Below are positions 33,940 to 46,633 of a stretch of 64,000 nt of DNA, piece after piece. A program made the position numbers and the translations under genes. The notes under the pieces were generated by a model. That model was not told the DNA's origin, did not search any database, and worked only from the letters and a program-made list of their open reading frames with translations. The stretch spans positions 992,001 to 1,056,000 of the forward strand of contig BCKC01000003.1 of NCBI GenBank assembly GCA_001600455.1, given 5' to 3'. The DNA is from Endocalyx cinctus. Its lineage: Eukaryota > Ascomycota > Sordariomycetes > Amphisphaeriales > Apiosporaceae. Position 1 is the first letter of the stretch. Each line of letters starts with the position of its first letter.

Positions 33940-36200
33940 ATGGACGATAACGATCCGAACAATGACTTTCACGATGAAGCCCCCATAGGCGAAGATTCAA
34001 TTCTCTCGGTATGTATACGCCTCTCTGGTATTTTATCATCCGTTACTCTTTCGTTTTTATATATATCTGGATATTTCCTTGAACTATTCTGATTGTAAAT
34101 TTTTTTTTAGCCGCGGGGTTTTGAAGCTTTCACTCGAAAAGTTACCACCACAGCAAGTCACCTAGCTGGACAGGCCAGCGATCCGACCGCAAGCCACTAT
34201 CATAACGCCATGGCTCAAGTTCATAAACAACTGAAAAGACCAAATATTCAAAGAAGCATGTTTTCAATGGCAAATTCTACCCCTACGGATATTGTCCGCT
34301 CTAAATTTTCTACCGCCGAAATTCAACACCGCGCCCTCTCTTATGTGCCTGACGAGATGCTTCAAAACATTCCTGAAGATGACAATGCGTATTCACTCTT
34401 CCAAGGCTTTCAGGCAACCTTCCCCGAGCTGACTGAAGAGGGGAAGAAGCATAGGAGGAAAGTTTCGCGGGGTCGGAAAATGATAGAAGAAACCCCCTCG
34501 AGTCCCGATACCCCACAACATTTACAAGGCCTGAAAAAAGAGCGATCTTCGTTAATGCACGAGCTTGAAATGCTTGGTATACGAAAAAATATGGCTAGCT
34601 GCGAGATACGCGAGATCGACAATAAGATCGCTAACCTTGCTGGGATGAGGAGGATAATTTTAGAGAGGTTAGCGGGTTTAGAACAAGAAGAAGCCTTATT
34701 AGAACACGATAGTACGTCCAACACCGACCCAAATCATTTATGGGGAGATATTGCTAACACTCTTGATTCAGTCGTCGATATGGAAGGTCGGATAGAAACG
34801 AGTCAAGCCTTGGTTGACGAGGCCGAATCGATAGCTGCCGATACGCCGGATAGGTCGATCGACGACGACCTTGTAACCGACGAAGAAGCTAATGAGTTCA
34901 TGTCACAGTCTGTATACGATAAAATCCCATCTGCGTCGAGTCCCTTGTCGCAGAAGAAGAAACATAAGACATTCCGACGCAAGTCGATGCCGATACTACA
35001 CGAACATTTCGAGCCTGGATTTATGATCAAAGAAATTAAGGCACATATTGACGAGATTACGGCCATAGACTTTGACGTTCCATTTGGAACTATGGTCACC
35101 TCCTCTTTAGACGATAGAGTTAAAGTATGGGATCTTAATGCCGGACGTTATATTGGAATGCTCGAGGGCCACACGGCTTCGGTACGCACGCTTCAGGTAG
35201 ATGATAATATCCTCGCCACCGGTTCGATGGATGCCACTATCCGACTTTGGGACCTTAGTAAAGCGCACTATGATCCTCAAGGAGGTCAGTTTGGAGACGA
35301 CGACGGGGAAGACGATGGTATAGCCTTCGAACGTCCGGGCGACCAGCTCGAACCTCCCGAGGGAAGTATGGCTGATTGCCCGTTGTTCACTTTACAGGCG
35401 CACATGGATGAGATCACGGCGTTGCATTTTAGAGGTGATGTCTTAGTATCCGGTTCGGCCGACAAGACGCTTCGACAATGGGATCTCGAAAAGGGCCGAT
35501 GCGTGCAGACGCTAGATGTCATGTGGGCCGCGGCACAGGCCTCCGTTTCGATGGGCGAGGGAGCTTGGAGACAGACCAACCGACCCCAAGCCCAAACTAC
35601 GGACTTTGTCGGCGCCTTGCAGGTCTTTGATTCCGCTCTTGCATGTGGTACAGCAGACGGCATGGTCCGACTTTGGGACTTACGGAGCGGGCAAGTGCAT
35701 CGTAGCCTTGTTGGACATACTGGACCAGTCACTTGTCTACAATTCGACGACATGCATTTAGTAACGGGTAGTCTCGATCGGAGTATACGGGTAAGTGATA
35801 TTTTCAATTTCGTTGGTCTTTATTTCAATATTTGGACCTCGTTGTCCTCTTGTTTGGTCATGCTACCCATGATACTGCATCCCTTAATCAGTACGAGTAT
35901 TTAACATTTTGCTTGCGTCTATAGATATGGGATCTTCGGACAGGATCTATCTTCGACGCGTACGCGTACGACAACGGCGTGACAAGCATGATGTTTGACA
36001 GCCGACGGATTGCTGCCGCCGCGGGCGAGGACGTAGTGAAAATCTACGACAAGCTCGAGTCGAGGCAGTGGGATTGTGGCGCGGGCATCACGGAGGCCGA
36101 GGAGAACAATACCCCGGCTATCGTAGAGCACGTCCGCATAAGAGACGGGTATCTCGTCGAGGGCCGCAGAGACGGCATCGTCGGGGTCTGGGCTTGTTAG
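33940..36200 (+). CDS. MDV1: MDV1-type mitochondrial division WD40 protein
   Basis: Three exons (introns 34009-34110 and 35791-35924) give 674 residues. Mdv1 links the outer-membrane receptor Fis1 to the dynamin Dnm1 during mitochondrial fission. The N-terminal part ([18 protein letters not shown]) matches the Fis1-binding region. A coiled coil runs about 163-222 ([37 protein letters not shown]), as needed for dimerisation. A WD40 propeller fills about 329 to the end: [72 protein letters not shown]. The splice at 35790/35925 is inside the last WD repeat and restores it, which supports the model. An acidic insertion lies between blades near DDDGEDDG. Confidence 0.93.
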
Positions 36201-38901
36201 TGATCTTGACCTTCATCCGAAAGTGGTGCATATAAGATTTCCGTTTTAAGTGTATCTATACGTGTATAAAGCTCGTTGGTGCCGCGCCAGTAGTGGCAGG
36301 CATGCCGTAAAATAAAATTTTGGTGCGCTATAATAAACCAATAATACTGGTTTTATCGCAATCGTGGAGAGACTATTAAGAAGTCTACTATAGGCATGGT
36401 ACGGCATGCGAGCTTCCTAGTCCTACAACGGCAGACAAAAAGTCGTCATCCAACATAGTATAGTTGCACGAACAGGTATCATTATCACTACCGTCATAAC
36501 ATATAACATAGGTCTTATTACAAGTATCGGTGGTTTAATTAATGACATCTAATCCAAGATTTGTCGCTTATCTACCTCAGGTCTTGGGCCATGAGAAGCC
36601 AAAAAGACACGGCCAAGAAAGGCAAAGGTTGCTACTATTGCTACGTGACCTTCTACTTTGAACAGAAGTTACGACCGTGTGATGTAGGATATAAATATCC
36701 TTTTGCCGTTGTATTGCATCGGAAGCGGTAACGCATATATATAAGAATTTTTTTTTTCTTCTCTTCTTATTATCGTTAGAACCGCGAGATGCAGAAAACT
36801 TTTCCTTGGCTTTTCTAAAAAGTAATTTGCAGATATCACGCCGAGAGGTTACAATACATGCCGTGCTGACATCCATCCTTCTTAAAACACCACATGAGTT
36901 CGGCAGTGGGAGGTGAGGGTAGGATAGGTGGCCTAACGTATCACAGAAAAAAAAGAATGTTACCATTACGGCCAACCTTTTTTTCGGGTGAACAGTGTAT
37001 ATGTAGGGTAAGGAGGAGCTAAGTGACAGGGTGATGATATTAATACACGCGTTATGAATTTGTTTACGAAGGCAATGGGTAAATGGGGTCGTTGTTCATA
37101 TTTCACTGGTACACTATATATAGTGCAGTGTAAAGTGGTGGATCCAGAACTGTTCGTGGCTCCCAGAAAAGCGTCACGATAACAGAATCTTGGGTCGTTG
37201 CTAGTGAGTTTCAAGATTGAAATGACCGTTGAAGTTAGAGAGAGACCGGGGGAAAGAAGTACTAATCTATGGTACATACGGTTCCGGCTTGCTCAGAGCT
37301 TCTAGAATGTAATGCATTCATCAGCTATCGAGAATTCCTTTGCCCCCCCCCTGGTTGGCATTCCCAGCTCCGGAAGATTGAGGTAATATCCCAGAAGAGT
37401 GGGCTGCTGCATAGTACTTCGTCCCCTTACACTGCCTGACTGCTTCATTAAGTCTCCACTCAATAAAATATGTCAGTTATCAACTACGGGGGATTTCGAT
37501 AGACAGAGAAGTGACACGGAAAATGTGGTGTAAAGTTGGGCGCGGGAATAGCAGGATGGAAGAAACGAAACAAAGGCTGAAAAAATAAATTAAAAACGAT
37601 ACCTCACCAGTAGGGCAAATACCACATATACACAACATACGTACGGACTTTTTTCCCCCTGCTTTTTTACCATACATTATATAGTGTATATATCTTACAT
37701 GCAGACCGAGATATCTCGCCGTCTGTTCGAGGACCCGAGGAGATAGATCAAGAGATCCGCATTAAGTGTCAAATTGGGCCCCAGATGCGGCGGGGCCTTC
37801 AATTCAACCACCGCGGATAGAGCATGGGCAAAGGAGATTATATATCGATATCTAATATTAAGTTCTTGTAAATTTTTCTTACATAGGACGTACAGCGAAT
37901 TAATGACCGGCATATTATGCTTCTAATTTCGTCACGTAGATTGGAAAGGGTGTCCGCGTGCATATTACACGTACGCCAGGAAGATTCCTCGCGACAAAAG
38001 TGGTAGTAGAGTAACGTTAACGGTAACGGTAGTTGCCTTTTTTTTTTTTTTTTTTCTTCTTGCAGGGCTGAAGAAAGAAAGAAAATCAATTTCTTTTCTA
38101 GTTTTGACCTACTGTGTATCCTCGTCTCCGTTTTTTTTCTTTACAGGGACATGGGAGAAATAAAGAGAAAATAATATTTCTTGGCTCTCCAACGCGGAGA
38201 CCCGACGATCCTACATTACACAGCGCTGCATTTCTTAAGCGCCCCTTGCAGTTCGAACAAGTAGTATATTCCGGCTAGGTGGGTGGTGTGGGTGGCCTGA
38301 TGGGGTAGCTGTGCCTCTTTTTTTATTTCCCTCGGCCGTCCATTCTTTTCCTAGTGGAAAAGGTGAAAGATAAAAAAGAAGAAGAAGAAAAAAAAGGTAG
38401 GGTAGGATAGAAAGAAGGGACCTTTCCCGGGTAATCTTTCATTAACTACCAACCTACAAGAGAAAAAGAAAAAAGAAACAAATCCTTTTTTTTTTCTTGT
38501 TTGTGTTACTTTATCTGGAAATATATCAACCCTTTTCGCCGTCACCCTCTTATTTCCTACTGTATATTAAGGATAGAAAAAAAAAAAGAAATTCTAATTC
38601 TCGTAAAGCAAAGCGAGAAAGTTGTCTTAGTTATTTTCGCATTGAGCTCTTGTTCCAATTGTAAGAAGTTTATCTCCATCCGGCTGGATATGTTACCCAA
38701 ACCCGTCTGATCGATCATCTGATCAGCCACTACAGCCAACGTCAAGAGACAATGATGCTAACATTTGAGCGCACAGAACGAACGAAGAACATTAAAAAAG
38801 AAGAGGCGCAACACCGTTTGGAACCTACCTGCATTTTACGCGAACTCCCTTGCATTGCTATTTATTTTGTTATATATATATACCATACACATACAGACAC
38901 C
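36201..38901. other. large intergenic tract
   Basis: 2.7 kb, AT-rich, with A-tracts and T-tracts (38039-38055) and pyrimidine stretches. No gene recognised. A TATATATATATACCATAC string sits about 20 nt upstream of the next start codon and is a candidate core promoter. Confidence 0.5.
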
Positions 38902-39408
38902 ATGCCCGTCTCACCAGAAGTGGCGTCGGCCATCCAGATCAAGAAGGCGCGGTACGGGCGGTACACGGACCTGAAGCAGTGGGACCTCTTCGAGCGGGAG
39001 GTCGTCCTGCCGGACTGCAAGCTGACGTACCTCGGGATGGACGGAAAACCGCTGCAGGTGGGCAAGTCGTGCCTCTCGTTCGACGGCGCGCGCGCCTTCC
39101 TCGATTTCTTCCCCAAGTTCTTCGCCAACATGGAGACGCTGCACAACATCGCGCCCGGCGACTTCTCCGAGACGGATAGGCCGGACGAGGTCAAGGCCGT
39201 GTTCGGGTTCGAGGACGAGGTCATGATGAAGCCGCTGGGCTCCTACGCCGAGATCAGGGGCGGCGGGTACTATACCGAGACTTGGAAGAACGTCGACGGC
39301 GAGTGGTTCCTGAAGGAGCTCGTCATGGAACGCACGTACCAGAAGGAAACGCTGCTGGTGAAGTTTGGGCTTTTCCTTCAGAACGTTACCGGTATCTCGA
39401 TGGCGTAA
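38902..39408 (+). CDS. SnoaL-like (NTF2-fold) protein
   Basis: Single exon, 168 residues. The layout is that of stand-alone fungal SnoaL-like domain proteins: an N-terminal RYGRYTDLKQWDLFEREVV, a middle CLSFDGARAFLDFFPKFFA, and a C-terminal YYTETWKNVDGEWFLKELV. The NTF2 fold makes a small cone-shaped pocket used by cyclases, isomerases and dehydratases, or merely for binding; the activity of this one is unknown. The start at 38902 is preferred over one 150 nt upstream because the earlier part is low in codon bias and family members begin close to this point. It stands alone in 5 kb of non-coding DNA. Confidence 0.8.
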   Translation: MPVSPEVASAIQIKKARYGRYTDLKQWDLFEREVVLPDCKLTYLGMDGKPLQVGKSCLSFDGARAFLDFFPKFFANMETLHNIAPGDFSETDRPDEVKAVFGFEDEVMMKPLGSYAEIRGGGYYTETWKNVDGEWFLKELVMERTYQKETLLVKFGLFLQNVTGISMA

Positions 39409-42039
39409 AAATCGAAAGGGATAAAAAAAAAAGGTATATACATATACCTATATCTATACCTATTGCGCGACTGCGTTGCGATCCGGGGATGATGGATGTT
39501 TTTTTCAGCTGAGCTGGGAGCTTCGGGAGGGCGAACGAAAAGAGAAAGGAGGAATTAAGGTATGGATTACCTTGTGATAAAAAGCTTGTAATAATATCCA
39601 ACGATGATAGACACCTCGACGGCGTTGTACTTTTTTTTTTTGTATCTCATTTTTTATGCATATATCAACGAAATTTTAACAATAATAGACATGTTTTTGA
39701 TTATCACTTTTACGCTTGGTTCAGGGTTTACCAGTTGGTTGAATTGCCATAGTTAAAAGGATTCTTACGATACCGCGTCCGGCCAGCTCTACCTTGGGTA
39801 TATCAACAAAGTTTGGGTCTAATACCCCAAATGATTGACAAACAGCTCATTCGATGCCAAGCTGAACCCCGACAGCCAATACTTGGGAGGATTGCGATAG
39901 ACCGATGCTCGATGCTCTTAGGGAACCAACAGCAGCAGAGACAAGTACCCATTGGCGTGATTTGCTTAGGAGGGCAGCTGAGAAGAGAATGATATGCGCA
40001 CGTTAGAACTCCTTGCGTGTTAAACGGCGAATAGATGCGTCGAGTTTGCAACCGGCTTTTAGCCATTTTGTGTGCACGCATGAAAAGTTTCACGACCGTT
40101 CTTTCACCGAGGTGTCTTATGTCTTAGAACTTCTGCGACCAAGCTAATGCTCGTCTACCAGGTCTCGCATTCGTCGGCTTGGGGAGGGAGGCCTGCGCCC
40201 CCTCCGGAGAAGTCGGGAAAGGGAACACAATAGGAGATTTCTTATTTTATTTACGTGCGATTATAAATAATGATAATGTCTTCGCTAATCGGTCGATTGA
40301 ATCTGTGTACATGTGAAACCGATGGTGTCAGTTATTACCGAAAATTTTGCATCGCTATTCAATCGAGCCCTATGGAACTATACACGGGTATGAATATGGT
40401 ATTTGCGGATGATGACATTTATTTGGTTCACTATTCACTGATATGCATATACTATCAGCTTCTAAGGGTGGAGTTTAAGTGAGCTGATATATCTGCGTAG
40501 TTCATCTCAAGTAGAATCTTTATTGGTCAGGTACTTAAGTCCTGTATTAAGAGGTCAAAACTCGATCAAAATAACTCCATTTACACAAAGTATCATGTTT
40601 CGTACGAGCGTACGAGTTCCACAAGTTGATCTATTTTATTTTTATGCTGGAACTTACCGAAGAAACATGTGCTTAAAACTAATCCATGGATGGATGTAGT
40701 GTACATTAGAATGACGTTGCGGCTTTTCAACGGCGCTTTATGTGGCTTGAATGAATTCTTCATCGTTAAGATATTTCTTGTATTGCAAGGTTCTTCTATT
40801 ATCTTTCTCATCTTAGTGTTTTCCCCCGGTATATAACAAAGTTTTTAATGATAATATCGTCGTCGTCACATTGTGCGATACGAGTAAGATTCTGTAAGGT
40901 ATTAATACTGAAAAAGATTATTACTAGATATGGATGCACCCCATTCTAATGTAGGTACACTATTTAGGGGTCCAAGAGGAGGAGGGGGATGGGGGGCTAT
41001 GCTATTACAGTTGATTACAGATTGGAGTACCATCGGCGAAGAGCTCCTCTGTTACCTCACAAGGATCTTCTTAGGAATTGCCTCGAAAACTGTCTTCTTA
41101 TTAATTATGCTAATGCTATCCAAATAACAGTGTAACCGTTGAATACGTAACTTGGTTGAACAAGTTTCTTTCTTCCTCTCTTTCTTTTATCACTCTTCCC
41201 CTCCATCAAGAGAAGAGCCGGCAAAACAAAAGGGCCTTGGTTCTCCGGACAAATGATCAATCTTATCTCAATCTCATCAACTTCCTCAATTCGTCCTAAA
41301 TCCTCGCTAAGCCAGCCAAGTAATCTGCCAATGCTGGAAATTCGCACCAAACTGCCCGAACCTTGGCTATTGATGTTTATACTTATGTTTATTAACAAAA
41401 AGCGAAACATTACTTATCATTCTCCATAGTAGGTATTTCATCTCGTCGTTTTTTTCTTTGTTTCTTTCCCCACGCGAGTAAGCCACATTTCCTAGGTTAG
41501 TTCTACGTCAGATCTTCGAGTCTGGAACGTGGATCATTTGCCTGCCGAATATTGTCATTCCTTCAGGGCCCTGTTTTTTTTTGAACGGTCTTGATGATGC
41601 TTAGATAAAAAAAAAAGAGACATTTTCCGATTCACCATCTCATTGTCAGCTTATAGTTAGCGTCGCTCATTAATACTCCTCCGTCATAACTGATCATCTC
41701 CTTTCATGCTCAAGAATACTACCGGTCAACATCATAATGGCATTCTCCAAATGGTGAGATTTGGAATCTTTCCATTATATGAGAATCAGCGTATATGTAG
41801 GACGAATGAACTCCCTCTCTGACCCCGCAAATCAAATCTTTCATACGACGACTGCAACGTAAGTTCAGCTGCCAACGGGATCTAAGAGACCTCTTCTCTT
41901 TCATTGGTGTTAGGTGTTGCCGGCGTTCGTTTTGGTGTCGCACTACTCCGTTTATACACCTTAAACCACTAGGTTACCGTTAGAGCCACTCCGCTCCGCT
42001 CCACCTTTTAGCTCTTCCTCGACATAAATCTCATACGTA
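39409..42039. other. large intergenic tract
   Basis: 2.6 kb. Short plus-strand open stretches near 39880-40130 (e.g. MLDALREPTAAETSTHWRD) match nothing I know. The right end should carry the promoter of the next gene. Confidence 0.5.
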
Positions 42040-43419
42040 ATGCCGACTTACCTCTGTCACGGTTTTCGCTGGCATCGGCGAAGCATTCGCTATTTTATCG
42101 TCATCCAAGACCTCGAAGACGCCGCTTCCGACTGGATCGTCGGCACCCGTAGCTCGCAGTCCATCCTCGAGCAGTTTTACGTATTGTTCGATTTCCTCCC
42201 ACCCTTGCAGCGGAGGAGTCCGACCGGCTATTCCCTCCAGCGCCATAAAACCTCGCTATCGAACGATTCCTCGCGCCATTCGCGCTCGACCTCGTACGAC
42301 GACTACGACGAGCAACCGCTACCGCAACATGCGAATCGCAACGGCGAGGAGAGGGAAAAGAAGGGCTGGGGCCTAGGCGGCTCGGGAAAGCGCAGCAAAT
42401 CCAAGAACCGCCGATCGAAGACGAACGGGCGCGGCGATGCGACGCCTCCCTTGCCGCCGCCGCTCCCTTCGCCGATACGGCCGTCGACGGACGACGAAGA
42501 GGAGGAAATCAACTATAAGGAATGTTCGGCTGTGCAGTTATTAGAAGAGTACGACCCGGCGGACGTGACCAGGGTCAGCAGTCCCTGGGCGTACGTGGCG
42601 GATCATGTGGTGCGCGTGGACACGTCGGTTCTGATCGCGGAGGAGATCAGCCGCTACGAAGCGCAGCAGAAGCTGGAAGACGACAAGGCGATCAACGGGC
42701 CCAGCGACGAGTCCGGTCGCAACATCAACATGGTTCTCGGGAAGAAGGGCTGGCTGGAGAAATTGCGCGACCAGCTGCAGAAGGGCGAGAGCATACGGTG
42801 GTACGTCGTGGTGTGCGGCGACGAGGAACGAAGCGATAACCCGGACGACGACTTATCCCTGGTCGCGGAGGAAGACGAGGAAGGAGATTACGAGGACGAG
42901 GAAGAGGGGACGGAGGAGGGGAGCATCAGCGCGAGGGCGAGCAGCACGAGGGGAAGCGGCAGCGTGACGAAGAATTCGCCGTCGTGCGAGAAGAAACCGC
43001 GGAGGGGCGTCGTCGAGAACGGGTTCGAGTTCAGGATACCCGAACTCGCCGGGTTAGCGCCGAAGCCGCCGAATGCGAGCTCCGAAACGTTGATACGTCG
43101 GAGGGCGGCCACCGTGACCTCGTCTCCGACGACGGCGGTGGCGCCCGGGGCAGCAGCAGCAGCAGCATCATCATCTCCGATATCAGCCTCTACTTCGAAA
43201 ACGATAACGCCGGCGGAGCCGTCGTCCCCGCCTCCGCCGGTTCCTAAGAAAGATTACCTGGACGTTCCGCTATCGTCGCCGCTCGCGCCGCTGACGACAA
43301 CGTCGTCGTCATCCGGAAAATCGGATTCGACGGCGGGAGCGCGGCCGAAGACGCCGAAATCGAATAGCTCGGGTATCAGGAGGTTGTTTTCCAGAAATAG
43401 AGCTGATAGCTCGGGCTAA
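42040..43419 (+). CDS. conserved fungal MPTYLCHGFRWHRRSIR-family protein (often annotated developmental regulator)
   Basis: Single exon, 459 residues. The N-terminus MPTYLCHGFRWHRRSIRYF, with VIQDLEDAASDWIVG and SILEQFYVLFDFLP, is characteristic of a conserved filamentous-fungal family that public annotations often call developmental regulator; I know of no biochemical role. After residue 60 there is a basic/disordered region, a polyacidic run (EEDEEGDYEDEEEG), and a second block WLEKLRDQLQKGESIRWYVV that also looks conserved. The tail is Ser/Pro/Ala-rich, with CAG-type codon repeats (poly-Ala, 43148-43167). The start is fixed by the conserved N-terminus. The GC-rich coding sequence contrasts with the flanks. 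Confidence 0.85.
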   Translation: MPTYLCHGFRWHRRSIRYFIVIQDLEDAASDWIVGTRSSQSILEQFYVLFDFLPPLQRRSPTGYSLQRHKTSLSNDSSRHSRSTSYDDYDEQPLPQHANRNGEEREKKGWGLGGSGKRSKSKNRRSKTNGRGDATPPLPPPLPSPIRPSTDDEEEEINYKECSAVQLLEEYDPADVTRVSSPWAYVADHVVRVDTSVLIAEEISRYEAQQKLEDDKAINGPSDESGRNINMVLGKKGWLEKLRDQLQKGESIRWYVVVCGDEERSDNPDDDLSLVAEEDEEGDYEDEEEGTEEGSISARASSTRGSGSVTKNSPSCEKKPRRGVVENGFEFRIPELAGLAPKPPNASSETLIRRRAATVTSSPTTAVAPGAAAAAASSSPISASTSKTITPAEPSSPPPPVPKKDYLDVPLSSPLAPLTTTSSSSGKSDSTAGARPKTPKSNSSGIRRLFSRNRADSSG

Positions 43420-45006
43420 GGGAAATGTTACACACCATGCTTCCTGGATTTTGCTTCAGCAACTTACTCCTATAGTCTCTACTTCGAGAGATGGTCCTCG
43501 ATATGTTCACCTTCGGGGTTTCGGTAGAGAGAGGGGAACTCGGCCGTTCTGAGTAATGAGTACTGACGAAAACTGGCTTGATACGACGGTTCATTCATGC
43601 GCTTCTAAGAAGACACATCATTCACCACCGCCCTCTAACCGTGGGATATCAACTTGGCCGACGAGCAGACATATCGAAAACGCGATATCGGGAAGTGCAA
43701 CATATCAACTGCAAAGGATGACTGCACTAATATAATACAAAACCTATCTCTACTCATTTAATACTTCACAGCTTTTTCTTATATATTCTTTTCGGGAAGA
43801 CTATTACCATATCCATTAATATATATGTTTTCAAGGGTTTTATCTGAGACGGCTAGGTTAGGGGAAAGGGGCAAATATTGTCCTACGGAAAGGGGAAAAG
43901 GACTGATGGATGTACGAATTCACGCATAAGTACTTATACTATACTATTATACTATACGCATTCGTTAGCGCGCCGCTGAGGGAAAAAGGGGGATGTTATC
44001 AGAGGTACCTCTCATTTTCAAGGGACAAAAAAACAATAACTAAAAGGCAACAAACATAACTGGGGGTTTCGGGGCTTCGGGGCGGGGGTTCAAGGCGAGG
44101 GGAGTATGCGGAAGCGAATCAATGCGGAGTGAAGCATTACTGTTCACTGGGCTTGGGTAACAACAGGAAATATCTGTACAGTCAGGTATTTCCGTAATAG
44201 TATGATGATGATCGAAATGTATAAGAAGTAAAAACAACAATTCAGCAACTAAGAATCACGTAATGCGCAAAGTAATTCCGTCTAACCCTCGTCAGGGCTT
44301 GATGTCTATGTCCCTTCACCGACGGACTACGCGACTCTTTTGGAGTGATGATGAGAATAGCTGGTCTTAAATCACGCATGGTAAGACAATAAGAACGGAA
44401 CTTGTCCTTCCCGAGACAGTGGGATGTTTACACCTACGCTTTCTCTCATCCCTTATCGTAGCTAGGATAAAATCGAGAATGGAGGCTACATCCATGATGA
44501 GGCTGAAGTACCTGACTACTTACCAGCTGTTTTCGAAAGTTCATATTTGAAAGTAAATTTTATTAGGATAATATATAATATAGCAATGCATACGGTCTTA
44601 GAGTACTGAAAGTTGTTATACCTACCCATCCCTATCCTACTTACGTTACTCTGGTAGAAGAAACCGGGGGTTGCGCTTTGATCTAGCTTTGAGAAGTTGT
44701 TCGTTTTGCTTCTGCTATTTCTAATATGCTGATCTAGTTGAACGAATTTATGCCCTTTCAGAACTAGTTCTACTAACTACTAGGAAATGAACATCTTGAA
44801 ACGATGCTGTGAACCCCCAAGATGCTGCTGGGGCGCTCAGTTGATGATACCGGATTAACAGCCACGATGGTTCACCCCGCTCCTCTTTTCGTGACGCTAA
44901 TCTGCGACTATTCGTCCCTTGGCAGCCTCCTTTGGGTAAGTTGTGATATGGCTCCTATCGCCTTCTATATAAATCTTCTGAAAATTTGAATCGAAATCAT
45001 GCTGCT
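43420..45006. other. intergenic tract
   Basis: 1.6 kb between convergent genes, AT-rich. No gene recognised. Confidence 0.5.
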
Positions 45007-46633
45007 TTACATCCGTCTACACTTACCACAATCCCCACAAAGAAAATCGCAAGTATCGGAAACAAAAGAGAAGTCGTTGTTCTCGTCATCCGCTTTGCTC
45101 CAGATATCTCCTGGTGGAGTTACGCTTGGATAGCTACTTCTAATGTTATCATCATCCTCTTCCTCTTCTTCATCGCTACCAGGAGGCGTAGATAGGCCAC
45201 TTTGATCATCTTTAGTATTAGAGCATCCGGTCCACTTATCCTTCCATTGATCCGGTAATGCGCTTCGTGTATTTTCGTCCCGCTCTCGCAACTGAAGTGG
45301 TCCCGTCCCCGTCCAACAGACCTCCAGCTTCACATGGCTGGCCCGTTTTACTTCGGCGGATAATTTCTGGATGACGTACGCGAACTTCCGGAGCTCTACC
45401 TTGTGATCATCTTCCCATTTCTTCATGCCGGGGCGAACATTTCTGATTTCCACGTTGTCGAAGTTCCCGTGGGTGTGGTACGCAATCACGAAATTGAAAA
45501 CCTGACGGATCCAGAGCCGCGGCAGCTGGTCCTCTATTACGATCTCTCCTTTTCTATGAGACCTGGTCTTGATCTCCAGCACGGACTCCTGGCTGACCAC
45601 TTCTCCGGCGACCCGCGCCGCGATGCCGTCGAGTCCGGATGGGATGCCAGATTTAGGTGGTTGCGTTTCGTCGATTTTCACCATGACATTTTCGATCCCC
45701 TCGTCGTATCCGTCGCATTCGTACCGGACGAGGAACTTCGCGCCGCCAAAATTGTACGTGACGATCCGCTGATGGGATTTGATCAAATTCCGTGGGTTAC
45801 CTTGGTGAGAAGTGAACATGTCGAGAAACACGTGGCCGAAGCCTCGCACGCCGGGGATGAGCTGATTCCCGCAGTTCCTGCTTATGAAGAGCGTGTTACC
45901 GACCATCTCAACGTCGAACCTGAAGCTCGTATCGATATTTCGGGAGAATCGAAGAAGCTCCCCGAGGGAGCTGGCACACCCTACGACGTCAATGTCGGAC
46001 GGATCAAATGCCTCGTCGAGAGCAAAGACTGCCTGGATGGACGGTAGCATAGGGTGGTCGGGAAACCGTGCCCCATTTTGATCACGAAGAAAGCCTCCAG
46101 AATCGGGAGGGAGTAAGGCAGATAGCTCAAGAGGCGTCCAAGCTGCTGGCTGGCCTTGACGGTGTAAGTTAATATACTGTCAGCTATAATTAGGCTGTAG
46201 ATAAATTACCTACTCGCAACCAAAACCACTACTTACCTGGGACGATTATTATTGGAGGCTTCTCGTCCGTAAGAGAGTACGAGCCAGCGTATTTGCAATT
46301 GGTGATACGCGCGTCAACCGCAGGACTTTGGTCATCGCGGAAATCATCGACGTCAATTTCCGTAACAAGAGGACCCAGAGGAACGTCCTCGTCAATCTTC
46401 ACTTTGGCGTGGCCGCCTCCGACTTGATGAGAAGTACCTCTGCCTCCCCTACCTTGGCCTCTGTATGAGGTTCCATAGTCACGAGCTTGCCCTTGACCTT
46501 GCCCTTGACCCCGTCCTGACCCTCGTCCTGACCCTCTCCCTTGCCCACGCCAAGTACCTCGGGGGGAAGTTCCGAATCCTCTGAACTGGCCTCTTGGTGC
46601 ACGGTATATATTACCATGTCCTGTGGAGCTCAT
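45007..46633 (-). CDS. RGG-rich conserved fungal protein of unknown function
   Basis: Two exons (intron 46155-46236, GTAAGT...CAAG) give 514 residues. The N-terminal 75 residues are Arg/Gly/Gln-rich with RGG and RGQGRG repeats, like RNA-binding tails. The splice links PPIIIVPG to GQPAAWTPLELSALLPPDS and then FLRDQNGARFPDHPMLPSIQ. The body has ALDEAFDPSDIDVVGCASSL, FDVEMVGNTLFISRNC and IVTYNFGGAKFLVRYECD. I recognise this as a fungal family often mislabelled geranylgeranyl pyrophosphate synthetase; it lacks the DDxxD prenyltransferase motifs. The C-terminus is acidic and ends in CDFLCGDCGKCRR. A GTAAGT within the last codons could instead start a terminal intron. Function is unknown; RNA contact is suggested by RGG repeats only. 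Confidence 0.75.

Noticed and set aside
39880..40130. Plus-strand open stretch containing MLDALREPTAAETSTHWRD
   Set aside because: Short, no clear start or splice sites, no family recognised.
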